From Owenia fusiformis (Eukaryota; Annelida; Polychaeta; Sabellida; Oweniidae): DNA of 64,000 bases. Shown one piece after another: positions 1 through 12,390 of the stretch; position 1 is the stretch's first letter, and each line of letters begins with the position of its first letter. The notes under the pieces are model-generated. The model made no database searches, was not told the origin of the DNA, and saw only the letters and a program-made list of their open reading frames with translations. A program made the translations under genes and the position numbers. The stretch is taken from assembly GCA_903813345.2 (NCBI GenBank), contig CAIIXF020000009.1:15341759-15405758 (forward strand). The letters run 5' to 3'.

Positions 1-2008
1 ACCAGCCTGTGGGAATGTCTAAAATTTATGTTGGTACCATACATTTTTCTTTACAAAAAAAGTTTGCAGAAATTTTAAGCCTCAACCAAATGTTACTGAA
101 AATGGATAAAAATAAATTGCCAATACTCATTCGGGTCTTGAATTCACTTGTGAATACTGGACACTGTTAATACACACTTTGATTGTTACGCTAGGCAAAT
201 CAGTTAATGTTACAAAACTACATCTACAAGCAACACTGATCACATGCTATGAATCGTGCAATTTGTTATGTATCTCAAGGTGTTGCTGCTATATTCTGTA
301 AAACAAACCACCACCACAAGAGTTAGTATAAGGCCACTGGGAGGAATAATCTACTATACTCTATACCTGAAAACACATAAAAATATACCATATTACAAAA
401 TGTTATTTTCAATATCCGTGATTCTTCAACCTTTCAACACCCTTCCCCTGACATTTTTAAGCTGCAGTCTTAAAGAACTAATATTTTCTGACTTTTGAAT
501 ATATTCTGAATTTTGAATCTCACACATTATGGCTTAAACCTAGCATCCTACCTTTGTTAGTTGCAAAGTTATTGTTATCCAAGGAAATATTCAAAGCTTC
601 CAGAGACGAAAACATTTTACAGTGAAATCATGGACATACCCCTATATGATCTTGAAATGTCAATATCTTCAAAAATCATGCACTAATTCTAATGAAATAT
701 GGCTCAAAACATTGAATATTAGATTTTTTAAAGATATTTGATGAAGGGCTTCTCAGATTCCTGGTCACAGGAGGCAACTTCCTTCCACAAGAGGCCCCCC
801 TCTACCTGTGTAGGTAACATACCAATGAACTGTTGAACGGTTAAAACTGCTTCAAAATGATCAATGAAAGTGTGAAATGTGTTTTCTGCTTAAATAGTGT
901 TCCTTTTGTCATATGGTAGAGTTTTAATCTTTAACTGAAAGCTGTTTAAGATCATCCAATGTGTTTCAACAATTTCCATGAATCACATTGGTAAAATTTT
1001 GCACAATATTTAATTTTCAGGCATGTTTGTTAAACTCTTGTAATTTCTTCAAAATTTAAGACTGAGAATAAATTATAGCATCAACCAAAATTTTAGACCT
1101 TTCTCTACAAGATGTGATAATATGAGTCTATCCATGCAAGTATTAAGGAATATACAGCCTGTTCCAGGGGTTCACTTTTTTGGACCACCCTGTACAGTAT
1201 ACTTATTAATTAGTACTATCATTATACCATTGAACTTTGTAAAGGATATTTATCCAGGTGATAACTCAAATATCTTTTGCCAGATATTGTACTTATTTTA
1301 TATTTATATATTTATTATTATTGTATAACAATACATTTGGAAGCTCTTGAAAGCCAGTTTTCAAAATGACACCAGTGAAGTGTTGATTTTATTATTTTAG
1401 TAAGAACTTTTTTTGTCTATGGAATTGCCTACTCGTATATCTGTCCTTCTGTCTGTCTAGCTCTCAACAATTTATGAGGCTTCATAATGGTAATGCTGAA
1501 ATTGATGTATCTTGTTCAATTTTGAAATTGCTACCTTTGATCCTAGCTCCTTTAAAGAAGACAAGTTAGCGGAAAGGGACAGTCTGGGCTAACAGCATAT
1601 CACTAGAAATTATGTCTATAGAAAAAAATATTTTTGAGATCCATGGGAAAATATTCAAGCAAGACACATTATCTTGATTGTTGTCTAGTGTGATGGTCCT
1701 TTTGAATTTTTTCAAAAAATATTGCTGGCATTCATGTATGACACTTACCAAGATGTTTGACAGGATTTGCTATGCCTTGGCATTTTTGCTGTCTAGTTAA
1801 AATAGTGGTACCATTTTATGGTATTCTGTATGCAAGTTGAATACTCCTGTCAAAGAAATGGTTATATAATATGATTAGAACAATAGATGTAGCTGAGTAT
1901 GACGCATACAGTAATATTTACAATAATAAACATTACCCTAAGTAAACCTATCTATTGGTTGGCTAAAACAGTGACATAGAACCAATCTTTAGAATTTTAC
2001 TCTTTCAG
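1..2008. other. intron or upstream flank of the DUS1L gene
   Basis: No conserved coding exon is visible. The N-terminal part of DUS1L expected upstream (about 95 residues, including the FMN-binding start of the barrel) is not found, so this is probably an intron whose 5' exons precede the window. At 1165-1200 there is a TIR-like motif ending GGACCACCCTGTACAG. At 1432-1800 there is a worn copy of the dispersed GTCC family, ending in a version of GGATTTGCTATGCC. Confidence 0.6.
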
Positions 2009-2168
2009 TTCTGTGCGAATGACCCCCAAGTCTTTCTTGATGCTGCTAAGCTTGCAGAAGATCATTGCGATGCTATTGATCTTAACTTGGGCTGTCCCCA
2101 GCAGATTGCACGCAGAGGGCATTATGGTGCATTCCTACAGGATGATTGGGATTTGTTGGAACGCATGG
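2009..2168 (+). CDS. DUS1L: DUS1L exon with catalytic NLGCP motif
   Basis: Exon begins after TTTCAG, in phase 0, with FCANDP, and ends ATGG|GTGAGT. It encodes the strand carrying the active-site Cys (codon 2093-2095) followed by [19 protein letters not shown], a DUS1-class signature. Confidence 0.93.
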
Positions 2169-5100
2169 GTGAGTCAGTGTTCTTGTAAGTCCATCCATCC
2201 TTCCATCCCTCCATCCATCAACCTTTCACTGGGCAAATTAACTGAACCTTATCCTTATAACCCTTTAAAGAATACAATAATGAAAATACTCTCCAATAAT
2301 TTCTCAATCCTTTTGTAGTGTCACTGTGCCATGAGAAACTGAAGGTACCAATAACATGCAAGATTCGCGTGTACGAGGACATAGAGAAGACAATCAACTA
2401 TGCTAAAATGTTAGAGAAAGCTGGTTGTCAGGTGAGTTTACTCTTAAACTATTTCTCAGATATTATTTCAATTCTACTTTCACATGACCAACATCCCTCA
2501 GGTTCCACTGGTCAGTATTGGTGCCTACATCGGCAAGTCAGAAATTCTAAGGAAGGATCTTAATGTGTCCCAAACTATCAATAAATAAGTGGTTTAGGTT
2601 AAGACAAGGAGTAACTATTCAATATAAATATCATTGTGGGTTTCACAGCTTCTCTTACCTGGAAGAGAGTTTATAGACTCTGATGTATCAGAATGACAAT
2701 AATCATACAATGAGATGATTATGCTTCTAATAGAATACTTTTGTTATCTATTATTCTAGCTGCTGACTGTACATGGCAGGACCAAAGAACAGAAGGGAAT
2801 GGAGACTGGGCTAGCCAGTTGGAAACACATAAAAGCTATTAGGTATTATTTAAATTCAATTTGTATGAATTTGAATTTGTATTTTTAGTTCACATGAGTG
2901 AGCTGTTGTTATCTCTTACTTGTCTGTTTGTCTTGTCATTCATCTGTTTACACATTGATGGCACATTTTGCCAAGATGTGGTGACATATTGTTATAACCA
3001 CTGACTGACATTTTGCCAAGATGTGGTGACATATTGTTATAACCACTGACATTTTGCCAAGATGTGGTGACATATTGTTATAACCACTGCTTTTTCCCTG
3101 TTAATCCTATCACTTCAGTTTAAATGGGTTCACTTGCTCCATCTTCCATATTCATCCATGGATCACTCATCAATCTTATCATATAAGGATCCTCTATGTA
3201 TTCCATACCTGATACCTGATCGGTGCATCATGTGTTGGAGTGGGATGTATATATCTGTATCACCCTGCATTTTTTTGCTTAAGTGGGACATATCTGTCTA
3301 TTCATCCCAATCCAGCTCCATAAAGAAATATCAAAAAGTGAAAAATTTCACAGTAGGCAAAGCATACATCTGTTACATAGGGTCAGTTATAGACAGGGTT
3401 TATGTTTATCCAAAATATCCCATTATACAACCCAATTAGTATACATGGTTAATTCTTAGACACCCAGTTTTCCCCCTGTTATCTATAGGATTTTGATAAA
3501 CCCTGTATATTTAGGAAATATTCAAAAACTACAGGTGGTCAATATTGGTCATTGCATTCCAGAGACAATGTTAGCATCCCTGTGTTTGCCAATGGTAACA
3601 TACAATGGCTGGCTGATGTTGAAAAGTGTATTAAGGCAACAGATGTAGATGGTGTCATGATTGCAGGTGCGTATTTTTACATTGTGTCAACTTTGGCAGT
3701 CATTGTGCTGTTATATGTATACTTAAATGTATTAAACTGGAATAAAGAAGAAAAAAACTTGAGTCACCTCCAAGATACTATTGTGATTGGCATTAATTAG
3801 GTGCTTGCTTTTTATGTCTGTAAGTATCGAAACAAAGAAATCATATGTTATGATCACATTACGTAGCCGTGATAGTACATGTATTTTGCATTACAAAATG
3901 ATGCCTGTAAGATAATGCTGAACTCAGGCCCTCGAGAAAAACAACAAATTTTGAATTTTATTCAGTTTATATGCATCACAGTGTACATTTAATGGATTGG
4001 AAGACTTAATACTTGAGCAAAGTAGAGCCTCCAAGTGTTCTCCCTAGTGATTTTTAAATTACCTCTTCTGCATTAAGGTTTCAATACACTGTTGGAAAGC
4101 TGAGAGTGTCAGTTTTAAGAATCCAACCTACATTCAAATTTTCGCTGAAAATTAATATCTAATTTTGCATCCCCTTAAAATTTGTATGAAGGTCAGATTT
4201 TAAAGCTTACCCTTTCAGCTTTCCAACGGTGTATTGGAACTAATACACTATTTTCAAATATCAAATCTTATTTCGATCGTAAACAAAAATTCTGAAGCAT
4301 TTTGTAGCATAATGCACTTAATGACCCCTATCTTGGTTTAAACTCTTAAATGTTCTCCAAAGCATAATTTGACATTGAATTAGTTATTGTAAACCTAAAA
4401 ATAATCTATTCTGGCCACAGGGGTATTTGTCATTTTGAAATTGATTTTCATAAACTTAATAAATGACCCCTTGGGGATGAAAGGGTTAATATCTAATTTT
4501 GTATTCACTTAAAATTGAAATGGAGGTCTGATTCTTAAAGCTGACCCTTTCAGCTTTCCAACAGTGTATTAGAACAACACACTGTTTTCAAATATCAAAT
4601 CTCATTTCGACCGAAAACAAAAATTCTGAAGCATTTTGTCGCATAATGAGGCCACTGCTCTTAATGACTCCAATCTTGGTTCAAACTCTTAAATGTTCTC
4701 CAAAGCATAATTTGACATCGAATTAGTTATTGTAAACCTAAAAATAATCCATTCTGGCCACAGGGGTATTTGTCATTTTGAAATTGATTTTCATAAAATT
4801 AATAAATGACCCCTTGGGGATGAATGGGTTAATATCTAATTTTGCATTCACTAAAAATTCAAATGGAGGTCAGATTCTTATAGTATATATATATATTCCT
4901 TAGTTCAGAGGTGGTCATTTATATCACCCTAGTTTGCTCTACTATAAATGTTATTGTGATATTTCAGAGGGGAGTTTACATAACCCAGCCCTGTTCAGTG
5001 GCAAACAAACAATAGTGTGGGATATGGCAATTGAGTACCTGGATTTAGTAGACCAGTATCCCTGTCCTCTGTCCTATATAAGAGGCCATCTCTTCAAGAT

Positions 5101-8100
5101 ATGCCACCATGCGTAAGTAATCTATTGTTCACCAGACTCTATCTTTTCTGCCTATCTTTTTGCCAACATTCAATTTTTACCAACTGGTTGCATTAAATTT
5201 AATGATTCCGTTGAATAAGAATCTCTTTGCCAGATTATATTACTGTTATTAAATACAATCCAACCTATGCCATGACATAAAATCCCCTTTTTGGAACAAG
5301 AGGCAAGTCCCTAAAAAAGAAAATGATCAATCCCTTAATGCGCAGTAGGAGTGATTCTGTAGTGCTGTGACGATCACAAAAATGAGGCTTTTGTATGTTG
5401 GTCATTTACGCATCTAATTTTTTCATTCAAATTAACTGTTGATCATTCTAATCGTATCAATATATTTATATGAATATAGTTTAATGCAATAATGACAGTT
5501 TGGCTGATAGGTGCCTGTTTGATGGGATTTGCTACATATTGGCATTGCTCTTATCTAGTTTGATTTTCAATTTTGAAAACTGTGCATAAATGTATCCAGT
5601 TGTAATACATGTGTTCCAACATGAATTAATAAAAAAAGATCATGGAGCAATAAATAAATCTAATATCAAAAATTAAATGAGACATTTACATGACAGCGTA
5701 TTCATTTTTCTGAACTATTTATAGATTTCATGTACACCCAACTATCAGAGAGATGCTGGCCGTCTCTAAATCAGTGAAGGAGATCAGACGTTCAATTGAG
5801 CTTCTCAAGGTCACATGTCAGGTAGTGTCTTCACTTAGTAAATGTTTTCTCATAACATAAGGTTGTAACATACTACACTGTATATTTATCATGTATTATA
5901 CAAATACTGGATGATCAGTAGCTGGATATGGCAGAATATCTATTCGAGAAAAAAAAATTGGGTGAGGCATAGATATACACCAAACGAAAAAGCGTTGGCA
6001 TGTCCCGGGATTTAATTTACATTTATTTGAGGCATTCTTGCAGAATTATGCATAATGTTTGAATGATAAGGGTAATTGTGATTAATTAAGTACACTTTTT
6101 TTTCTTCTATTTGCCATCAGTTTCTGATTTTAGCTTTTAGTAGAACTCGAGTTATTGAGAAATAAAACTCTTTAAGTGGGGAATGTTGCAAAAACATTGA
6201 AAAAAATATTGATCAGTTGCAAAAAATATTGGGCAGTTTTAAAAAAAAGCCAGATATGGCCAAATTACCAGCAGCTTAGAAATAATCAGATTTCAGTATC
6301 TAGACAGGGTGAATAATAATAGACTATACACACATTTTGAAATAATTCCTAGCTGCTCACTATTTCTGATTCGCTAATGTGCCATAGTCTTGTCAGACAC
6401 TTATAAGATGTTTAGGGATTTTCTGAACCTGGGTATTACAGTTGTCTAGTATATTCCATACATCATTCTACGGATTGCACAGGGTGACCCCAAAAATAGA
6501 ACCCACAAATCTTTGGATAACAGTTTTGAGTTATGCTTTTTTGTTCACCCTGTAAGACAGTTTTGTACTTAAATCTACAGGATGATGTTGAAAGGTTTGA
6601 GGAACATCCTGAAATGTTGAAGACCTGGGAACTTCCTCTACCATACTGGATATGTCAGCCTTATGTTAGACCTACGTAAGTAATCTACCATTGAAAAAGT
6701 ACGACATTTTCTGACTTATTATCTGCTATGTTCAGAACAGTTGTGCACTATTCTAATTGGCATATCAAAGTGTATAAAATGCTAAACCCTCAAATATTGA
6801 TCATTAATTGAATTGCTGTAATGTACAAGCATGTTGGCTCCATTGAAACTCAATTATAAAGTCTTCTCCACTGATCTCTAAATAACTAAATAAAAATGAG
6901 AAATCTTTGTAAAATCACAGCTAATTTTATGTCTTGCGTCGCCATTACCTACATTCTATTGGTTTTGAATATGTTTAGGATTTTCAAAAATAAATTTAGA
7001 TACATTTGGTCTTCACTCTAAATGTTCACAGGAAGCTTGGGTCTTCTTGTGACATATACGAACCTAATGAAAGGATTTATTATCCCAACAAACGAAGTGC
7101 TGTAGGGATATAGTGAAGCCAAAGTAATAAATATTATTGTTTGAAATTTTGAAAGCATATTCAAAACATGTATCTATCTATTTCACATATATTCAGTGTT
7201 TTTTGGCTTGACCCCCAGGGACTCTGTATGGGGGGTCAGGAAAACAGGAATTTACAGTTATTTTGAGATCTTTCTGAAGTATAGCTTTATTATACTCAAA
7301 TGAAAGGGAATTTAGAGTAGATTGCAAATATTGTATCATTTTTTTATTAAGGGCCTTATGTAGGATTTCACAATAATTTTTTGATCTTTTCAAAGTATGG
7401 CTTTACTCAAATTGAAGGAATTTTAGTGTATACTCAGAAAATTCAAAATGTCTGCCTAGAGCAGGAATTACTTAGCGATCTCTTCAAATATGGTTACATT
7501 ATACTTATTAAAGTATATTAGATCTCAAATATTCTGATGTCTATGATTTGTGCCTTTGAAACTAATAATTGGTCACCCAAATGCTTTGATCAGTGGAGAA
7601 TCTGATATTTTTGTATTGTATGTCTTAATATCTGCCAATTTAATCAAGGGTACAATAGATGGTTAATATTACATTGTGACATATACAGATTCATTAATAT
7701 TAGTCTTCTTTGGGATTTGCTATTCCATGGAGTTGCTGTTCTCTAGTGCTAGTTTTTTGTTGGCTCACACAGTGAGCCTATGGGATTGACCAGGCGTCCG
7801 TCCGTTGGTCCGTCTGTCCGTCCGTCAACATTGGCCGCACAAATTAAAACTTGATCTTCAGTGACCTTCGAAAGGTCAAAAAAGTTGATATTTCAAATTG
7901 ATTTTTGGATGTAAATTTTGGTCAGCTTAATCACAAAAGACCTTACTGAGCTCTGAATAAGTAAAATTTTCAAGGTCAAAGGTCATCAAACTAGGTCACA
8001 CAACTGTGCTATCTAAGTTTCTCAAAGTTTGAGACTACAAATCCAAATCAATATTTTTGTTTGAAAGTCAGGATATACATTCCTCTGAAGGTTCCAAACT

Positions 8101-11100
8101 GTGTGAGCACAGGACCATGGGTCCTTTATTAGCTCATTTTTACCTGTTATCCCCATTTCCAAAGTCCTCTTGGTTTTCAAGAACTGGTGAGTTGACACCC
8201 CTTGACAAAAACACCCGTAAAGTTTTTGTTTGGCCAATGTTTGGCATCAGCATTCAACATCTGTAACAATTTGTTACACAATTTTGTGTATTTTAAATGT
8301 TTTACATGTTTCAAGTTTCAACCCAATTCTCGCAGTATTTGATACCATGGCAATGAATAAGTATACTTTGGGAACATATAACATTTTTGTAGTCATGGTC
8401 AGGTTGAAATCCATACATGTGGATATTTAGAGCTAGAGTGTATAAATCAGTAACAAGTTAATATTTTATTCATTGGAAATTTTCAGGAAAGAAGAAAGAG
8501 AGAAGCGTCAAAAAGAAAAACGTGAAAACCTCAAGCGTCAGCTGGAGAATATGGAACCAGCTGCCACTAGCAATGAACCAACAGAAAAACTGTCTAAAAG
8601 TAAAATGAAGAAATTGAAAAAGTATCCTAATAAAGATCTAGATAAGAAGATATCTGAAAGGGCAGCTAAATATGTGTCTTGTTCAGAATGTACCAACTGC
8701 AAGGTAAGATATAATATATACGAAATCAGTAGAATACATCCTAGAAAAACAAGACAAATAATGCTCTGCATAAAAATAACTTTACATCGGGGCAATTGGA
8801 CAATATACAATTATTTAGGGGACAGTAGGACCCTAGTGTTATATTTTTATGTCACCACCAGAAGTGATGACATATTGTTATGATTTCCAACTTTTTTTGT
8901 GGCTGGTGTTCGGCAGTTGGTGTTCAGTGTTTGGCAGTTGGTGTTTAGTGTCTATAACAGCATTCAGTGGTTGACGTCTGTAACAAGGTGGTGACTTTTG
9001 CATGTTGATGCCTTGTTAGTATTGTTGTTACACTATACAGTCATAGGCTTTGGATTTGTTGTTTGGTATGCATAAGTGCATAAGCATGACATTACTAAGA
9101 AACATCAAACTGCATAAGTGATTTTATTTTAAATTAGAAATAAGAAAATATCACTCTGTGGTTTCATTTTTATTGTCATTGGAATGTGGAAGATTTGTCC
9201 CTCTTGATGTTAAATTATATTGCTGGAACTCAGCCAATTAAGATACAAGGCTACCTCCAAGGATCTCTTTTGGGCTCAGATCTGGTTTGGTGGAGGTATA
9301 ATTAATTTTACAATTTGATGAAGGAACATATAATGATGGATATAAGGTTTAGCAAGAGGAGGGAAAGCCCCAGAGCTTTAGCGATAACTGACATAAAAAG
9401 TCTCTTGCGTACCACCTTCGTTTGCGCAAATTATCACCAGTAAATTTTACAATAAAGCGCGTCATTGTGATGTTTTAATCGATGTAAACATATTCCTTAA
9501 ATATGAAATCTTGAAATTGGCCAACGAATTCTATGATCTGGTGGAAGGTTATTACAAAGGGTGTAGAATAACTTGTAATGGACACGGCACTTACAACACT
9601 CCTTCTAATAACCCCTAAATACCATCAGAAATGATGCTACTGATCTCACAAATGAGATGACCAAGAAAAAATTAACAAATCTCGCTTCTACAGTTGGAAA
9701 TACTGAACATCAAACTATTACCAAGTGGCAAGTGGCCATCTTTGATCTCTCCCAGATGGTTGTTTGGGGCTCACATGCAGGGCTTTAATTCCGTTTGTGA
9801 TGTCTTTTTGGGTCGGGTACTAACCTTGATTTACACAACTTGAGTCACCCAAACTACCTCTATACTAGATTTTATGATGCATCAAGTACATTTTTCCATC
9901 GATTTATACTTGGTATTTTAAACTGATGAATATATCACATGTTTTGTAGGGGATGAAGTGTGTATTTGACCTGTGTAAAAGCTGCTGTAAAATCAAAACC
10001 CACACTGATATAGTGGACTGTGAAGGTAGGTAGATATAACCTGAAAGGAGGAGGGAAGTTAGTGCAACAGATTTTGGACAGTCATATGTTTGATTTTGGG
10101 CACTTCCTGGGGATTTAAACAGGTGTATATGTTAGGAGAATGCATTACCTCCAGGAAAATGACTTCTAGAGATGATAAAATAATTTCAACTTTGAGACAG
10201 GGTAGATGCAAACAACCCACCCACATGTTTTTCTGAAATGTTTTCCTGATTTTCAACCCCTTCCATCCCTGCTTTTTTAATTTTTCTTGCATCAATATGT
10301 TGCGTTTTGACACATAGTTAATCCCTTAAAAGGAATAAATGATTCCTTTTAGATAAAGTGGAAAACAATATTCCCCATGTTATTTTCCCATAGGAAAAAT
10401 CATTGCTTTCAGCTAAGTTTGGTCACCCATAATGGGTATCTTTAAAACCCCTGAAGGAATCACTTATTCCTTTAAAGTGGTTAACTATGTGTCAAAATGC
10501 AACATATTGATGCATGAAAAATTAAAAAAGCAAGGATGGAAGGGGTCGAAAATTAGGAAAACATTTCAGAAAAAACATGTGGGTGGGTTGTTTGCATCTA
10601 CCCTGTCTCCAAGTCGAAATTATTTAATCATCTCTAGAAGTGATCTTCCTGGAGGAAATGCATTGGCCTAATATATGCAATTGTTAAAATCCTCTGAAAA
10701 TGGCCAAAATCCAACATATGACTGTCCAAAATCTGTTGCGCTAATTTCCCTCCTCCTTTATCATTGGCACTGAATAGAACATTATAAAGCTTACCCCATG
10801 ACATAGTAACATATTATCACATAATGCTTCTGCAATGGAATCATTTTAAAGGTGTCATAGGCCAATATTATCAAATTGCTTGACCACTTCATTTTTATGG
10901 TCAAGCAGAGCATTCAGTTATTCAGTCCTTAATTTTCAAAAGCCAATAATTTTCTGCACTAAACATCTATTTCTTACCTCAATCAATTCTAGCATTTATC
11001 TCAGCTTCACTCTCCCCAAGTCCCCAAGTTTGGACACCCTGTACATTGTGCTCAAATTCTCAGCTTTATATGAGTCTTCATTTTTATGTTTGAGCAACCT

Positions 11101-11502
11101 AAGCACAAATTGAACACCTTTTCTCAATTATTCGTAACTTGAGCATGGGAGGGGTACAGTACAGGCGATGGAATTTAAATATATATCTGTTTTTCTTTGT
11201 CAATTTTAACATCCAATTCTTACTTCATTCCAGGTCACAATCTCCTAGTGAAAACCAAACAAGAGAGACGTATAAAATGGGAAGAGAGACAAAAATTGGA
11301 GAACTTTCAGTTGCCATACTCTAAACAAGCAGGGACTGAAATAGCTGACAAAAATATTAAGGAAAATAACAAAAATCTTGTTGACTATAGTGAAAGCAAT
11401 CTTACAGATACTAACAATGATCCTACAAAGGAAAGTGAATACACAAATTTGGATGTTGATTCAAATGGTATTAATCCAGCAGTAAATGGTGATTGCAACT
11501 GA
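2009..11502 (+). CDS. DUS1L: DUS1L-type tRNA-dihydrouridine synthase, 5'-partial
   Basis: Ten exons join in frame (1,359 nt, 452 residues plus stop): 2009-2168, 2319-2431, 2760-2842, 3563-3666, 4968-5112, 5725-5821, 6581-6675, 8487-8703, 9950-10025, 11234-11502. All have GT/AG borders and compatible phases. The family reduces uridine to dihydrouridine in tRNA using FMN and NADPH. Visible Dus signatures: NLGCP with the general-acid Cys at residue 29 of this fragment, TCKIRV, VHGRT, FANGNI and [11 protein letters not shown]. After the barrel come the helical Dus domain (HPCP-like [15 protein letters not shown]) and [11 protein letters not shown]. Then follow a Lys/Glu-rich coiled stretch and a cysteine cluster (CSECTNC, then [11 protein letters not shown]) matching the zinc-binding tail of DUS1L. 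The last exon adds an Asn/Asp-rich tail ending at TGA 11500-11502. Family assignment is strong; the start and the first ~95 residues are outside the window. Confidence 0.95.
2319..2431 (+). CDS. DUS1L: DUS1L exon, TCKIRV segment
   Basis: Starts after TTGTAG, completes a Val codon, reads [17 protein letters not shown] and ends KAGCQ in phase 0 before GTGAGT. The Lys of TCKIRV is the conserved FMN/RNA-contacting position of the family. Confidence 0.93.
2760..2842 (+). CDS. DUS1L: DUS1L exon, VHGRT segment
   Basis: Starts after TTCTAG with [13 protein letters not shown] and ends KHIKAI plus two bases before GTATTA. Contains the conserved HGRT motif. Confidence 0.92.
2964..3089. repeat. three-copy tandem repeat in DUS1L intron
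   Basis: Three head-to-tail copies of a 41-45 bp unit starting CATTTTGCCAAGATG and ending AACCACTG, almost identical to each other. Confidence 0.9.
3563..3666 (+). CDS. DUS1L: DUS1L exon, FANGNI segment
   Basis: Starts after TTCCAG. Reads [16 protein letters not shown] and ends GVMIA plus one base before GTGCGT. NGNI is the FMN-phosphate-binding turn. Confidence 0.93.
4152..4880. repeat. ~340-bp tandem duplication in DUS1L intron
   Basis: Units starting TTAATATCTAATTTTG occur at 4152, 4496 and (partial) 4829. The first two are near-identical over about 335-345 bp, including CTTTCAGCTTTCCAAC and TCTGGCCACAGGGG. No coding potential seen. Confidence 0.85.
4968..5112 (+). CDS. DUS1L: DUS1L exon, end of barrel
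   Basis: Starts after TTTCAG with (A)[10 protein letters not shown] and continues through [21 protein letters not shown] into HHA. Marks the barrel end and entry into the helical tRNA-binding domain. Confidence 0.93.
5725..5821 (+). CDS. DUS1L: DUS1L exon, helical domain
   Basis: Reads [17 protein letters not shown] and ends KVTCQ in phase 0 before GTAGTG. Aligns with the HHTLQVHQELREELAKV-type region of vertebrate DUS1L. Confidence 0.9.
6581..6675 (+). CDS. DUS1L: DUS1L exon, [11 protein letters not shown] segment
   Basis: Starts [13 protein letters not shown] after TCTACAG and ends [11 protein letters not shown] plus two bases before GTAAGT. The WICQPY motif is characteristic of DUS1L. 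Confidence 0.92.
7081..7750 (+). repeat. copy of dispersed GTCC family
   Basis: Begins TATTATCCCAACAAACGAAG, then GGGATATAGTGAAGCC, and ends in GGGATTTGCTATTCCATGG. Shares blocks with copies at 12010, 13452, 25138, 50765 and elsewhere. The reading frames inside are not conserved between copies. Confidence 0.8.
7765..8245. repeat. second GTCC-type dispersed repeat
   Basis: Begins GGCTCACACAGTGAGCC followed by a CGTCC/GTCCGT-rich stretch and AGGTCA-rich sequence. It differs from the 7081 family in both termini. Short frames here are not supported as genes. Confidence 0.55.
8487..8703 (+). CDS. DUS1L: DUS1L exon, basic/acidic linker and first Cys pair
   Basis: After TTTCAG the exon reads [18 protein letters not shown], a strongly charged predicted coiled coil. 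It then has KSKMKKLKK and ends with SCSECTNCK, the first half of the cysteine cluster. Confidence 0.9.
8836..9949. other. DUS1L intron, no gene seen
   Basis: At 8880-8990 there is a short degenerate repeat (GGTGTTCGGCAGTT / GGTGTTTAGTGTC). The rest shows no recognisable exon or element. Confidence 0.5.
9950..10025 (+). CDS. DUS1L: DUS1L exon, cysteine cluster
   Basis: Reads [17 protein letters not shown] and ends DCEG before GTAGGT. Together with the preceding exon it forms the Cys-rich zinc-binding module of DUS1L. Confidence 0.92.
10046..10758. mobile_element. foldback MITE-like element in DUS1L intron
   Basis: Inverted repeats: AGGAGGAGGGAAGTTAG at 10046 and its complement ending near 10758. 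The match continues about 270-300 bp on each arm (for example ACAGTCATATGTT against AACATATGACTGT). A related half copy lies at 36345-36680. It starts about 20 bp after the 5' splice site at 10025. No clear TSD found. Confidence 0.75.
11234..11502 (+). CDS. DUS1L: DUS1L terminal exon
   Basis: Starts after TTCCAG, completing GH of the zinc module, then [18 protein letters not shown] low-complexity Asn/Asp/Glu-rich tail follows to TGA at 11500-11502. The tail has no conserved match that I recognise. Confidence 0.9.
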
Positions 11503-12009
11503 AGAAACAACTGTTACGACAAAAAACAAGTTAATAGCAATAGTTAGTAGGGGAAATCTTTGAATCTGAACACTCTTATCTGATCACCTCTCAAGGTGAA
11601 TACTTTCTCCCATTGACATATTTGAAGTTACCAAACAATGATCATCTGGTATTCTGAACACTTTGGGCTTGAGTTGAAAAGAGTATAACACCACTATACT
11701 TGTAGCATGGATGTTAGAATAACGTTTGTGAGTTTGTAGCATTGAAGTGTATTTCCACATGAAATCCTTTCACTCTGTATTGTGATTCTAATCAATGATG
11801 AGAGTAGTAATTGAGCCAATGAGAGTAAAAAGAGTGCCACTGTTGGTTTTAGAGTTTGAATATACTATAAGAAAGCTGTTAAAGTGTCAGGAATAAGTAA
11901 ATAATAACAATATTTCATTCTGCTGAAATTTCATGTAAAGCCTTATTTTTCTACCTCACAAGTGCCACTATCTCAGGTATGAAAATAATATGCTTTGGAA
12001 TAGTTATCC
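11503..12009 (+). other. DUS1L 3' UTR and downstream flank
   Basis: Follows the stop codon. AT-rich, with no further frame and no unambiguous AATAAA; AATAAGTAAATAATAAC near 11890 is the closest polyadenylation-like sequence. Confidence 0.5.
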
Positions 12010-12390
12010 CAAAGAACAAAGTTCGGTAGGGATAAAGTGAAGCCCTTCGTCCGTCAGTCAGTCATAATTCGAATACTAGTGATAGATTTTCTTCATATTT
12101 GGTGAAAAGATGTATATTGGTGATTAGGTTTACGCAAAAAATGTTGAAGTTGGCCACTGCTTTAGAAATTGCGGGAATTATTTGCAAAAATCTGAAGTTT
12201 TTCACCCAAATACTTAAATTGGTGGATAGATACCCTAATATACAGTATCTGTATTGTATGTCTTTTAATATCTGCCTATTTAATCAAGGGTAGAATAGAT
12301 GGTTAATATTACATTGTGACATATACAGATTCATGAATATTATCATTCATTTGGATTTGCTACTCTGTGGAGTTGCCAATTTCTAGTTAT
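12010..12390 (+). repeat. copy of dispersed GTCC family
   Basis: Starts CCCAAAGAACAAAGTTCGG, continues GGGATAAAGTGAAGCCC, and ends TTGGATTTGCTACTCTGTGG. Same order of blocks as the copy at 7081. Confidence 0.8.

Noticed and set aside
8538-8810. 90-codon minus-strand frame
   Set aside because: It is antisense to the charged DUS1L exon; the hydrophobic product is the usual mirror of Lys/Glu-rich codons.
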